A program made the translations under genes and the position numbers. Of a DNA stretch of 64,000 bases, positions 25,882 to 34,417 are shown one piece after another (position 1 is the stretch's first letter; each line of letters begins with the position of its first letter). This stretch comes from Burkholderiales bacterium (GTDB lineage Bacteria > Pseudomonadota > Gammaproteobacteria > Burkholderiales > Burkholderiaceae_E). Where the stretch lies: contig JAPLQF010000025.1 of NCBI GenBank assembly GCA_026399875.1, positions 1-64,000 on the forward strand, given 5' to 3'. The notes beneath the pieces are model-generated. The model saw only the letters and a list, made by a program, of their open reading frames with translations. It ran no database searches and was not told where the DNA came from.

Positions 25882-25903
25882 AGCTCGATAGTCGTCGAGC
25901 TTT
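25882..25903 (+). terminator. Weak stem-loop after cheZ
   Basis: AGCTCGA (25882-25888) pairs perfectly with TCGAGCT (25895-25901) around a 6-base loop, 12 bases beyond the cheZ stop; the following tract is only TT. A second GC hairpin (CCGCCC 25939-25944 with GGGCGG 25948-25953) lies further on; it is preceded by AAAA, so its T tract is on the minus strand. Together they may limit read-through from the motA unit into flhB. Confidence 0.35.
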
Positions 25904-25964
25904 GCAGGCCCTTGCGGCCAACCATCCATGACTGAAAACCGCCCGCGGGGCGGCTGACGGCGGC

Positions 25965-26024
25965 GAAGAGCCTGGCTCAAGCCCTGTTATTCGGGGCTTA
26001 GTCTGTGATGATCGGCCGGAGAAT
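25965..26024 (+). promoter_or_regulatory. Candidate FlhDC-dependent class II promoter of flhB
   Basis: GAAGAGCC (25965-25972), 22 bases, GGCTTAGT (25995-26002) within TTATTCGGGGCTTAG, then GAGAAT (26019-26024) at the -10 position. Spacing of all three elements equals that before fliE, flgB and fliL, but the half-sites are the least conserved of the set. Predicted start near 26031, giving a leader of about 20 bases. Confidence 0.42.
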
Positions 26025-26050
26025 CCCCTACAGATTCTCTTTCGGCAATC

Positions 26051-27196
26051 ATGGCGCAAACTTCAGAAGACAGCGACGAACGGCAGTTACCAGCCTCTGA
26101 GCGGAAACTGCGCGAGGCGCGTGAGAACGGCCAGATTCCTCGCTCGCGCGAGGCGTCGCACGCGGCTGCGCTGCTGGCCGCAATTGCCACTGTCGCCATG
26201 TATGGCCCGCACTATGCCGACCGGGCGCTGGCGCTGGTGCGAAATGGTCTGCATTTTGACCGGGTGGTCGCCCGCGAGCCGAAGGCGGCGCTGAGTTTTG
26301 CAGCAGCCAGTTTCAATGAAGCCTTCTGGGCCACGCTTCCCCTGCTGCTCGCCCCGGTCCTGGCCGGCGTGTTGGCCACGATGGCGGTCGGCGGTCTGGT
26401 CTTCAGCATGAAGGTCGTGGGTCCGAATTTCTCCAAGATTGATCCGATGGCAGGCATTGCCCGACTGTTTTCTGTTGATTCGCTGATCGACGTGAGCAAG
26501 CTCGCGGTGATCGCAGCTGCGGTTGGTACGGTCGGCGGATGCAGCGCCTTAGGCAGCCTTGAACGCTATGCGTCTTATGCGGGAATGCCACTGCCGGCAG
26601 CACTTGCCACTGCCGGTGCCGATCTGCGGTCCGGCATGCTTGCTGTGTGCGCTGTGGTGATTGTGGTGGCTTTCATCGATGGTCCGCTGCAGGTCTGGCG
26701 TCATCACAAGAAGCTGCGCATGACTGCTCAGGAAGCCAAAGAGGAATTCCGCCAGGCCGAAGGCGACCCTCATATCAAGGCCAAGGTCCGCCAGCGCCAG
26801 CGTGAAATGTCGCGCGGTCGGATGCTGGCTGCTGTGCCGTCTGCCAGCGTGATAGTGACCAACCCGACCCACTTTGCCGTGGCACTCAAGTATGACGAGA
26901 CCGGGATGGCTGCACCGCGTGTGATCGCCAAGGGCGCTGATCTGCTGGCAGCAAGGATTCGCGAAATCGCCGCCGAGTCGGGCGTCCCGATGCTTGAAGC
27001 ACCGCCGCTGGCCCGTGCGCTGTTCAAGCATGTCGAACTCGATCAGGAAATTCCGGCGGTGCTCTATTCGGCGGTGGCACAGGTTCTCGCCTGGGTCTAC
27101 CAGCTGCAGCAGCATCTGAACGGTGGCGGTGCGTTCCCGCGCGAGCCCGGCATTGCGGTCCCGAAAGGGATGGACCCCCAGGAGACTGATCGATGA
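26051..27196 (+). CDS. flhB: Flagellar type III export switch protein FlhB
   Basis: FlhB is the export-gate component whose self-cleavage changes substrate specificity from hook to filament proteins. The 381 residues have a basic N-terminus, four membrane segments within the first 215 residues and a cytoplasmic domain with the autocleavage motif NPTH (SVIVTNPTHFAVALKYDE). The basic linker RHHKKLRMTAQEAKEEFRQA is typical. The C-terminal tail beyond the family core is short. The stop overlaps the flhA start as ATGA. Confidence 0.97.
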   Translation: MAQTSEDSDERQLPASERKLREARENGQIPRSREASHAAALLAAIATVAMYGPHYADRALALVRNGLHFDRVVAREPKAALSFAAASFNEAFWATLPLLLAPVLAGVLATMAVGGLVFSMKVVGPNFSKIDPMAGIARLFSVDSLIDVSKLAVIAAAVGTVGGCSALGSLERYASYAGMPLPAALATAGADLRSGMLAVCAVVIVVAFIDGPLQVWRHHKKLRMTAQEAKEEFRQAEGDPHIKAKVRQRQREMSRGRMLAAVPSASVIVTNPTHFAVALKYDETGMAAPRVIAKGADLLAARIREIAAESGVPMLEAPPLARALFKHVELDQEIPAVLYSAVAQVLAWVYQLQQHLNGGGAFPREPGIAVPKGMDPQETDR

Positions 27197-29277
27197 ACAC
27201 CCGCGTTCAACCGGCATGGCTGCCGTTCCCGCTGCCTTCGCTGGGCGCACTCGGGGCACCGGTGCTGATCGTTATCCTGCTGGCGATGCTGGTGCTGCCG
27301 CTGCCGACGTTCATGCTCGACGTGTTCTTCAGCTTCAACATCGCGGTGGCGCTGATCGTGCTGCTGGTGTCGGCCTACACCGTCAAGCCGCTCGAATTCG
27401 CCGCCTTCCCGACGGTGCTGCTGATCACCACCATGCTGCGTCTTGGTCTGAATGTGGCCTCGACCCGCGCGGTGCTGATGTATGGCCATACCGGACCGGA
27501 TGCCGCCGGCAAGGTGATCGAGGCGTTTGCGCACTTCCTGATCGGTGGCAACTTCGCGGTCGGTCTGATCGTCTTCATGATCCTGACGGTGATCAACTTC
27601 GTGGTGGTCACCAAGGGTGCCGGCCGGATCGCCGAAGTGTCGGCACGATTCGCCCTCGATGCGATGCCGGGCAAGCAGATGGCCATCGACGCCGATCTGA
27701 ATGCCGGCCTGATCGATGAGAAAGAGGCGCGCAAGCGCCGCAAGGAGGTCGGGCAGGAAGCCGACTTCTTCGGTTCGATGGACGGTGCCTCGAAGTTCGT
27801 TCGCGGTGACGCGGTGGCGGCCATCCTGATCCTGGTGGTCAATATCATTGGCGGTCTGGCGATCGGGCTGCTGCAGCACAATCTGCCGATCGAGAAGGCG
27901 CTCTCCAACTATGTCCTGCTGGCGGTGGGTGATGCGCTGGTCGCGCAGATCCCTTCGCTGATCATTTCACTTGCCGCCGGCCTGATCGTGTCGCGGGTTG
28001 GTGATGAAGACGATATCGGCGATCAGGTCGGCAAGCAGCTGTTCTCGACGCCGCTTGCGCTCGGACTGACTTCGGGCGTGCTGGCGCTTCTGGGCGTCAT
28101 ACCGGGTATGCCGCATCTGGCGTTTCTGCTGCTGGCAGGCGCCTGCGGCTGGGCGGCCCACTGGATGTCCAAGCGCAATGCCGCACAGGCTGCACTCGCC
28201 GCCAAACCGGAAGAGGCGCCAGTGCAGCCCAATACCGGCGAGGCCAGCTGGGAGGACGTGACTCCGGTCGATGTGCTGGGTCTGGAAGTCGGCTATCGGC
28301 TGATCCCGATGATCGAGCGCAGTGAAGCCAGCGATCTGCTGACCCGCATCAAGGGCGTGCGCAAGAAATTTGCGACCGAGATCGGCTTTCTGCCGCCGGC
28401 TGTGCACATCAAGGACAACCTCGAGCTGCGGCCCAATGCGTATCGCGTCACGATCAAGGGTGCGATCGTGGGCGAGGGCGAGTCCTTCCCTGACCGTTGC
28501 CTGGCGATCAATCCCGGGCATGCGATGCTGCAGCTTGCCGGCACGGTGACGCAGGATCCGGCTTTCGGGCTGCCGGCGATCTGGATCGACGAGGCGCGTC
28601 GCGACGAGGCACAGATGGCGGGCTACACGGTTGTCGATGCAGCCACCGTGATCGCTACCCACCTCAATCATCTGATGGGTGTGCATGCGAGCAAGCTGCT
28701 CGGTCGGGTCGAGGCGCAGCAGCTGCTCGATCACCTGGGCAAATACGCCGGCAAGCTCGCCGAAGAACTGGTACCCAAGCAGTTGCCGCTGGCCGTACTG
28801 CAGAAGGTGCTGCAGAACCTGCTTGATGATTCGATCCACATCCGCGATCTGCGCACCATCGTCGAGAGCATGACCGAGCAGGCACCGCGATCGCAGGATG
28901 CGTCCGAGCTGACCCGCGAGGTAAGGGTTGCTCTGGCGCCGGCGATCATCGATCAGATTTATGGCCCGGCACGCGAGCTCGAGGTCATTGCTTTCGATCC
29001 CAACCTCGAGAACCTGCTGGCGCAAGCGCTTGCACCCGGTGCACCCGGTGCGCTCGAACCCGGTGTGGCCGACCTGGTGGTCAAGGCGGCGGCAGATGCC
29101 GCCGGTCGCCAGGAAGATGCCGGCATGCCGGCCTGTCTGCTGGTTCCCGATCGAATCCGCGTGCCGGTTGCGCGCTTGCTGAAAAAGGCCGCGCCGCGGC
29201 TGCGCGTGCTGGCGCACGCTGAAATCCCTGACACGCACTCGATCCGGATTGGTCGGATCATCGGAGACGCGACATGA
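27193..29277 (+). CDS. flhA: Flagellar type III export protein FlhA
   Basis: FlhA is the large export-gate protein that couples proton flow to export and receives chaperone-substrate complexes. The 694 residues comprise eight predicted membrane segments in the first half (LIVILLAMLVLPLPTFMLDV; ALIVLLVSAYTVKPLEFAAF), the conserved FHIPEP-type loop with RFALDAMPGKQMAIDADLNA, and a large cytoplasmic domain with LEVGYRLIPMIE and LPPAVHIKDNLELRPNAYRV. It overlaps flhB and flhF by four bases each. Confidence 0.98.
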   Translation: MNTRVQPAWLPFPLPSLGALGAPVLIVILLAMLVLPLPTFMLDVFFSFNIAVALIVLLVSAYTVKPLEFAAFPTVLLITTMLRLGLNVASTRAVLMYGHTGPDAAGKVIEAFAHFLIGGNFAVGLIVFMILTVINFVVVTKGAGRIAEVSARFALDAMPGKQMAIDADLNAGLIDEKEARKRRKEVGQEADFFGSMDGASKFVRGDAVAAILILVVNIIGGLAIGLLQHNLPIEKALSNYVLLAVGDALVAQIPSLIISLAAGLIVSRVGDEDDIGDQVGKQLFSTPLALGLTSGVLALLGVIPGMPHLAFLLLAGACGWAAHWMSKRNAAQAALAAKPEEAPVQPNTGEASWEDVTPVDVLGLEVGYRLIPMIERSEASDLLTRIKGVRKKFATEIGFLPPAVHIKDNLELRPNAYRVTIKGAIVGEGESFPDRCLAINPGHAMLQLAGTVTQDPAFGLPAIWIDEARRDEAQMAGYTVVDAATVIATHLNHLMGVHASKLLGRVEAQQLLDHLGKYAGKLAEELVPKQLPLAVLQKVLQNLLDDSIHIRDLRTIVESMTEQAPRSQDASELTREVRVALAPAIIDQIYGPARELEVIAFDPNLENLLAQALAPGAPGALEPGVADLVVKAAADAAGRQEDAGMPACLLVPDRIRVPVARLLKKAAPRLRVLAHAEIPDTHSIRIGRIIGDAT

Positions 29278-30821
29278 ACGTGAAGCGATTTGTCGGACGC
29301 ACCTCGCGCGAAGCCATGCGCAAGCTGCGCGATACCCTGGGCCCGGATGCACTTGTGCTTGCCAATCGCCCCTGTGCCGAAGGCATCGAGCTGCTGGCCG
29401 CGGTGCCGGATATGCTCAATGGCATCGACGGTTTCGCCGAGCCCTCAGGTGCGGCCGAGTCCGATGATTTTGCCGATGAGCAGGCAGCGGCAGTGCAGTC
29501 CCTGTCGGCGCGCGATACGCCTGCGCCGCCGCCGATGAGTACTGTCTCGTTCCAAGACTATGTCCGCCAGCGGCTGCGCGATCGCAGTCGTCAGCCTGCG
29601 GCCGAGTCCGAGGCGCCTGCTGCACCGGTACGGGCGCGTGCGCCTTCACCCGCACCCGCACCAGCACCCGTATCGCAGCGCGCCGCCGCAGTGCCGAGTG
29701 CGCCGAGTCCTTCAATTGCAACGAGTGCACCGACGTCCGGCTTCGGCTCGGCCGCTGATTCGCTTGGCGTATCGCTCAGCGCTGCCACCGCAAAGCGGCC
29801 GACGGTGCGGGAGCAGGCTGCCTCGCCGAGCCGTCGGCCCTCGAACTCGCCGGTGCCGCCGATCATCGGGCCTGCTCATTCTTCCGAGGCGCTGGTGGCC
29901 GAACTGCAGGCACTGAAGGAGATGATCACTAACCAGTTCGAAGCCATGCGCTGGTTTGATGGCGTCGCCCGTGATCCTGTCCAGGGCCAGATGTTGCGCA
30001 CCATGGTCGAGAGCGGTTTCTCGCTCAAGCTCGCGCGTTCGCTGGTGTCGCACTTTCCGCAGGACGGCACGCCTGCCCGCGCAGCGCAATGGCTCTCGAA
30101 GGTGCTGGCCCGCAATCTGCGTTGTGTGCCCGACTCCGAGACCTTCGAAGCCGGCGGCGTCTATGCCCTGATCGGGCCGACCGGTGTCGGCAAGACCACG
30201 ACCACCGCCAAGCTCGCCTCACGGCATGTGCTGAAGTACGGTCCGCAATCGGTTGCGCTGATCACGGTCGATACCTATCGACTCGGCGCGCACGACCAGC
30301 TGCGTGCATTCGGGCGCATTCTCGGCGTGCCGGTTCACATCGCCCATGACGCGGCAGCGCTCAACGATCTGCTGCGCCTTCGCACCAGTCGCCAGCTGGT
30401 CCTGATCGATACGGTCGGCATGGGACATCGCGACGAGCGGATTCGCAATCTGCTTGCCACCCTGTCACGCGAGGAGATCCGTCATGTGGTGGTCGCCAGC
30501 AGCGCTGCGCAGGCCGAGACGATCGATGAGTCGCTGCGTGCCTATGAGGCCCGCAAGTCGCATGGTGTGATCTTCACGAAGCTCGACGAGGCGGCCCGCA
30601 TCGGCGGCGCCCTCGATTGCGCGATCCGTCAGAAGTTGCCGCTTCTGGGTGTCTGCGACGGGCAGCGGGTGCCGGAGGACTGGCAGTCGCCGGACCCTCA
30701 GACATTGATCGCCCGCGCGCTCAAGGCGAGCCGCTCCAACTGGTTCGGGCTTGAGCAAGAGAGCTTGCCGACGCTTTTCGGCGTCGCCTCAACGCTACAG
30801 AGTGAGGCCGCTCATGCTTGA
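29274..30821 (+). CDS. flhF: Flagellar biosynthesis SRP-type GTPase FlhF
   Basis: FlhF is an SRP-family GTPase that places flagella at the pole in polar flagellates. The 515 residues have an N-terminal B domain (NVKRFVGRTSREAMRKLRDT), a Pro/Ala/Ser-rich linker at roughly residues 75-205, and the NG domain: P-loop LIGPTGVGKTTTTAKLASRH near residue 300, VALITVDTYRLGAHDQLRAF, the GTPase motif LIDTVGMGHRD (DTVG where DTAG is commoner) and the specificity motif FTKLDEAARIGG. Its presence alongside flhDC suggests that flagellar placement is controlled. Confidence 0.96.
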   Translation: MNVKRFVGRTSREAMRKLRDTLGPDALVLANRPCAEGIELLAAVPDMLNGIDGFAEPSGAAESDDFADEQAAAVQSLSARDTPAPPPMSTVSFQDYVRQRLRDRSRQPAAESEAPAAPVRARAPSPAPAPAPVSQRAAAVPSAPSPSIATSAPTSGFGSAADSLGVSLSAATAKRPTVREQAASPSRRPSNSPVPPIIGPAHSSEALVAELQALKEMITNQFEAMRWFDGVARDPVQGQMLRTMVESGFSLKLARSLVSHFPQDGTPARAAQWLSKVLARNLRCVPDSETFEAGGVYALIGPTGVGKTTTTAKLASRHVLKYGPQSVALITVDTYRLGAHDQLRAFGRILGVPVHIAHDAAALNDLLRLRTSRQLVLIDTVGMGHRDERIRNLLATLSREEIRHVVVASSAAQAETIDESLRAYEARKSHGVIFTKLDEAARIGGALDCAIRQKLPLLGVCDGQRVPEDWQSPDPQTLIARALKASRSNWFGLEQESLPTLFGVASTLQSEAAHA

Positions 30822-31467
30822 GCGCGGCGTGGATCAGGCGACCGGCTTGCGCCGGTCAATGACGCCTCATGGTGGCCCGGTTCTGCCGGTCGCCGGCGCG
30901 GGCGAGCATCCGGCGTTTGTTGCCAGGCTGGCGCAGGCATTGTGCGATGGCGGACTGCGTGTGGCGCTGGTGAGCGACTTCGATGATGTGCTCGAGCAGA
31001 TCAAGCGAGGTCAGCCGCGCAGGGATCTGGCGGCGATGCATTCGCTTGAGGTCGGCTCGGGTCTGCAGCGGCTCGGCATCATCAGCGCCAGCGCCGATCT
31101 CACGCTGGTGGCAGTCGATGACGCCCGTCTGGCCCGCGGGCTGACGATGCGTGCCAGCGAGGCCATCGTTCTGGCGTCATCCGACACCCAGGCGATCGCA
31201 ACCGCCTATGCGCGCATCAAGGCGCTGGTCGGACTCGGGTCGGTCAGGGATGTCTGCACGCTCTTCGACCGTGGCAGCGCCAGTGCCGACGTGCGCCTGG
31301 GCCATGACCGCCTGGCGCAGACCGCCTGGCGGTTTCTTGGCGTTGACATCGCCTATGGCGGTGCTGCGCCCGACATTTCGATGCCCGGCGGTTATCGCCG
31401 TCTGGCCGACGATCTGGCAGACTGGTCGCGAAACCGTAGCGGGCGTTGGGCTGGCCTGCCACACTGA
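30814..31467 (+). CDS. flhG: FlhG/FleN-like MinD-family protein lacking the P-loop
   Basis: Position between flhF and fliA and the C-terminal pattern (IVLASSDTQAIATAYARIKA; RFLGVDIAYGGAAPD) mark this as an FlhG/YlxH homologue, which normally is an ATPase limiting flagellar number. The 217 residues from ATG 30814 start eight bases inside flhF. Where FlhG has the deviant Walker A motif (GKGGVGKT type), this protein reads VLPVAGAGEHPAFVARLAQA, with no lysine and no glycine-rich loop; the following LVSDFDDV replaces the usual LVDADLG-type segment. ATP binding is therefore unlikely. It could still bind FlhF or sigma-54-type partners as a degenerate regulator. The open frame is intact and has normal codon use, so it is not obviously a pseudogene. 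Confidence 0.75.
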   Translation: MLERGVDQATGLRRSMTPHGGPVLPVAGAGEHPAFVARLAQALCDGGLRVALVSDFDDVLEQIKRGQPRRDLAAMHSLEVGSGLQRLGIISASADLTLVAVDDARLARGLTMRASEAIVLASSDTQAIATAYARIKALVGLGSVRDVCTLFDRGSASADVRLGHDRLAQTAWRFLGVDIAYGGAAPDISMPGGYRRLADDLADWSRNRSGRWAGLPH

Positions 31468-31481
31468 TGGCCGGAGAAACG

Positions 31482-32195
31482 ATGTACACCGCGCGAGGAA
31501 CTCTTGACCGAAGTGCCGCTGTCGAGCGCTATGCGCCGCTCGTGCGTCGGCTTGCCTCGCAGATGATTGCCAAGCTCCCGGCCAATGTCGAGCTCGACGA
31601 TCTGATTCAGGCCGGAATGATCGGTCTGATGGATGCTCTGGCCCGATACGAAACCGGCCATGGGGCGCAATTCGAGACTTTCGCCACCCAGCGCATCCGC
31701 GGAGCCATGATCGATGAGCTGCGCGGCAGCGACTGGCTGCCGCGATCGGTGCGACGCAATCAGCGTGCCATCGAGACTGCTGTCAATGCGGTCGAACAGC
31801 GCACCAAACGGCCCGCCACCGAAACCGAAATCGCTGCCCACATGGGCATTGCCCTGGCTGCCTATCAGCAGATGCTGGGGGATGCGCATGGCGGGCAGTT
31901 GTTCTATATCGATGATTTCGGCGGCAGCGATTCGGAAGAAGGCTATCTCGATCGCCATGTCGGCGACGAGGCATCCGATCCGGTTCGCGTCATGAGTGAC
32001 GAGCGCTTTCGTGCCTCGCTTGCCACCGCCATCGAAAATCTGCCCGAGCGCGAAAAGCAGGTCATGGGCATGTACTACGAACACGACATGAACCTCAAGG
32101 AAATCGGCGCGGTGCTGGGTGTGACTGAATCGCGGGTTTGCCAGATGCACAGTCAGGCAGTGGCCCGACTGCGCACAAAGCTCAAAGGCTGGTAG
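31482..32195 (+). CDS. fliA: Flagellar sigma factor 28, FliA
   Basis: FliA directs class III flagellar transcription and is held inactive by FlgM until the hook is complete. The 237 residues have region 2 (LVRRLASQMIAKLPANVELD; DLIQAGMIGLMDALARYE; AQFETFATQRIRGAMIDELR), region 3 and region 4 (LPEREKQVMGMYYEHDMNLK; EIGAVLGVTESRVCQMHSQA). ATG 31482 with GGAGA six bases away is preferred; ATG 31467, which overlaps the flhG stop, is the alternative. The partner anti-sigma gene flgM lies 1.8 kb away at 33972. Confidence 0.97.
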   Translation: MYTARGTLDRSAAVERYAPLVRRLASQMIAKLPANVELDDLIQAGMIGLMDALARYETGHGAQFETFATQRIRGAMIDELRGSDWLPRSVRRNQRAIETAVNAVEQRTKRPATETEIAAHMGIALAAYQQMLGDAHGGQLFYIDDFGGSDSEEGYLDRHVGDEASDPVRVMSDERFRASLATAIENLPEREKQVMGMYYEHDMNLKEIGAVLGVTESRVCQMHSQAVARLRTKLKGW

Positions 32196-32216
32196 GTCGA
32201 TCTGTCTGCCTCCAAG

Positions 32217-33557
32217 ATGATTTCCGGCCTGATCAGGCGAATGATCCCGAGCGCCGATAGCGCACCGATGCCGACCCCGGTGTCGACAACCGACAGCGGG
32301 GCGCTCAATGAGATCGCACGACAGGCCGGTGAACTTGGTCGCGATGCGGCTCAGTTGCATGGCGCAATCGACGATCTCGCCGCAGACAGCCTGTTGCAGA
32401 GCACCGGAATGCGACAGCTTGCCGGCGACATGGAGAGTATCGATACCGCCAACCGGGCGATTTCGGATGCCTCGCTGGCCGGCAACCGATCGGTGCACGA
32501 AGCCCGTGAGGCAGTGTCGCAGGTGGCGCAGGGCGTGGTGAGTACGATCGATACGCTTCGGCATGTCTCGTCGGCCGCCGGCGAGATCACGCAGATCGCT
32601 TTGCAGACCCGGCTGGTGGCCTTCAACGCATCGGTCGAAGCCAAGCGTGCCGGCGAGGCAGGGCGTGGTTTTGCGGTGGTGGCCGAGGCGGTTCGGGACC
32701 TTGCCGGCAAGGTCGAGGAGTCTGCAAAACTGATCATGGGCACGGTCTCGCAGCTCGATCGTCGGGTGGCCGAACTGTCGCGCGAGATCATTGATGACGG
32801 CGGACTCAGCAGTCCTTTCCATCGGGCATTGCACCGTGCTGAATTGTCGGTCGACCAGATTGCCGTGGCTGCCCGGCACAATGCCGAGACCTGCAGCGCA
32901 GTGCTTGACTCGGTCCGGCGGCTTGCCAGGCAGGTCGAGGGAACGACCGAGTCTCTCACCGGCGCAAAGCACAATGCCACCTCGTTGCTGGGGGTGTCCG
33001 AGTCGATGATCGAACTGACTGCTTCCAGCGGCGTCGAGACCGTCGATTCACCGTATATCGAGCGGGTGCTGCAGGTGGCCGGGCTCATCAGCCAGCGCTT
33101 CGAGACCGCACTGGCCGATCGGCTTATCGATCGTATAGACCTCTTCGATGAGGCTTATGTGCCGGTTCCCGGATCCAATCCGCTGCAGTACACCACCCGT
33201 TTCCTCAGTCTGGCTGATCGCTTGTTGCCCGAGTTGCAGGAGCCGGTCGTGTCGTCTTTGCCCAAGGTGGTTTTTTGCGCTGCAGTCGACCGCAACGGTT
33301 ATCTGCCGACGCACAACCGAGCGTTTTCAAAGTCACAGGGATCCGACCCGGTCTGGAATGCTGCCAATTGCCGCAACCGACGGATTTTCAATGATCGGAC
33401 CGGCCTGGCGGCAGGTCGCAATACCCGGCGGTTTCTGCTGCAGACCTACCGTCGCGACATGGGCGGTGGCCAGTATGTGCTGATGAAAGACCTCTCTGCA
33501 CCGATCACGGTGCAGGGTCGCCATTGGGGCGCGCTGCGGATCGCTTATCAGTTTTGA
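32217..33557 (+). CDS. Cytoplasmic methyl-accepting chemotaxis protein
   Basis: A soluble chemoreceptor of 446 residues without membrane segments. Unusually, the signalling part comes first: a coiled coil leading to the conserved hairpin tip IALQTRLVAFNASVEAKRAG then EAGRGFAVVAEAVRDLAGKV, at about residues 130-175. The C-terminal 150 residues form a compact domain with CAAVDRNGYLPTHNRAFSKS, RNRRIFNDRTGLAAGRNTRR and GGQYVLMKDLSAPITVQGRH, a conserved arrangement known from similar proteobacterial receptors and likely sensory. The ligand is unknown. It follows fliA by 21 bases and may be transcribed with it. No CheR-docking pentapeptide is seen at its end. Confidence 0.85.
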   Translation: MISGLIRRMIPSADSAPMPTPVSTTDSGALNEIARQAGELGRDAAQLHGAIDDLAADSLLQSTGMRQLAGDMESIDTANRAISDASLAGNRSVHEAREAVSQVAQGVVSTIDTLRHVSSAAGEITQIALQTRLVAFNASVEAKRAGEAGRGFAVVAEAVRDLAGKVEESAKLIMGTVSQLDRRVAELSREIIDDGGLSSPFHRALHRAELSVDQIAVAARHNAETCSAVLDSVRRLARQVEGTTESLTGAKHNATSLLGVSESMIELTASSGVETVDSPYIERVLQVAGLISQRFETALADRLIDRIDLFDEAYVPVPGSNPLQYTTRFLSLADRLLPELQEPVVSSLPKVVFCAAVDRNGYLPTHNRAFSKSQGSDPVWNAANCRNRRIFNDRTGLAAGRNTRRFLLQTYRRDMGGGQYVLMKDLSAPITVQGRHWGALRIAYQF

Positions 33558-33600
33558 ATCGGGTGGATGAGTCCGGCGGCATCGCCGCGCGGCTCAGATC

Positions 33601-33975
33601 TCAGGCAGCGTAGCCGCGCGACGGACCTGTGCGGCGGGTCATCGCCCCGGCTGCATTGTAGACACCCGGCGCCTGGCCGACGCCCATGGTGGCAAGCGCC
33701 CTGGCGGCTTGTGCTTCGCCGCGAGCTGCGAGGCCGGCATTGACCGCGGCCGTTCGCAGCGCGCTTCTCAGCCGGTTGACCGAATTGCCCTTTGCCGCAT
33801 CGCGTTGCCAGCCTGGGTTGTTCAGCAGCGCATGAATCTGCGCATGCGCACTCTGCAGAGCACCGAGGTCGCCGGTAACGATGGCCTCACGCTGCGTGTG
33901 CAGCAACTGCTCGAGCGCATTCAGTGCCCGTTCACCGGCTCCCGGTTTGGCAGCTGGTGCGGCAGGCATGGTCAC
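33601..33975 (-). CDS. flgN: FlgK/FlgL export chaperone FlgN
   Basis: FlgN escorts the hook-filament junction proteins FlgK and FlgL to the export gate. The 124 residues are helical with the pattern RALNALEQLLHTQREAIVTG and LNNPGWQRDAAKGNSVNRLR. The C-terminus is Ala/Gly/Arg-rich and variable. The start overlaps the flgM stop by four bases (ATGA), as expected for a flgMN unit. It converges on the chemoreceptor gene with 43 bases between. Confidence 0.9.
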   Translation of the reverse strand: MTMPAAPAAKPGAGERALNALEQLLHTQREAIVTGDLGALQSAHAQIHALLNNPGWQRDAAKGNSVNRLRSALRTAAVNAGLAARGEAQAARALATMGVGQAPGVYNAAGAMTRRTGPSRGYAA

Positions 33976-34298
33976 GCGCGCTGTGCCCCGGTACCGGGTA
34001 AACCCAGCATCTGACTGGCGTTGTCGATTAGTTCATTGGCGATGCGTTTGGCATCGACCGGAAACCGGCCTTCTGCGATCGCGGCTTTGATCTGATCCAC
34101 TTTCTTTTCGTCGAAGGGCACGGTGCCGGCGTTGACGACGGTGCTGGTCGCCGCGCTTGACAGCGAAATCCGATCGACTGCGCTCGGCTCCGAGACCGGG
34201 CCGGTGGTGGCGCCCGACCGAACGCCGGGAGCCTGCTCCACGTTCCCGGTGACGCTGCCAACCATCGGCGACTGACTGTTAACTGGCTTGATGTCCAT
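33972..34298 (-). CDS. flgM: Anti-sigma-28 factor FlgM
   Basis: FlgM binds and inhibits FliA until it is exported through the finished hook-basal body. The 108 residues start with the export-type N-terminus MDIKPVNSQSPM and end with the sigma-binding helix pair: FDEKKVDQIKAAIAEGRFPV and DAKRIANELIDNASQMLGLP. The middle is disordered and Ser/Thr/Val-rich. A very good sigma-28 promoter lies just upstream, giving the usual negative feedback loop. Confidence 0.95.
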   Translation of the reverse strand: MDIKPVNSQSPMVGSVTGNVEQAPGVRSGATTGPVSEPSAVDRISLSSAATSTVVNAGTVPFDEKKVDQIKAAIAEGRFPVDAKRIANELIDNASQMLGLPGTGAQRA

Positions 34299-34343
34299 GG
34301 TGTTCTCCTGAAGGGGCGGCGCATTGACCGCCTCTTGTGGTGA

Positions 34344-34370
34344 TTATCGGCCCCGAATTTCGCGACTTGA
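34344..34370 (-). promoter_or_regulatory. Sigma-28 promoter of flgMN
   Basis: Minus strand: TCAAGTCG (34370-34363), 11 bases, GCCGATAA (34351-34344). The -10 is a perfect match to the FliA consensus and the spacer is exact. Predicted start near 34337, about 39 bases before flgM. Next to the -35 lies CCGATAAACG on the plus strand, identical over ten bases to a sequence before flgB, so a class II regulator may also act here. Confidence 0.88.
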
Positions 34371-34417
34371 GTCCGATAAACGCAACATCCCCGACAGATC
34401 GATACATTTATTGTGAT

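Noticed and set aside
31392-32972. 526-codon antisense open frame across fliA and the chemoreceptor gene
   Set aside because: Spans two well-supported genes in the opposite direction and has no recognisable features.
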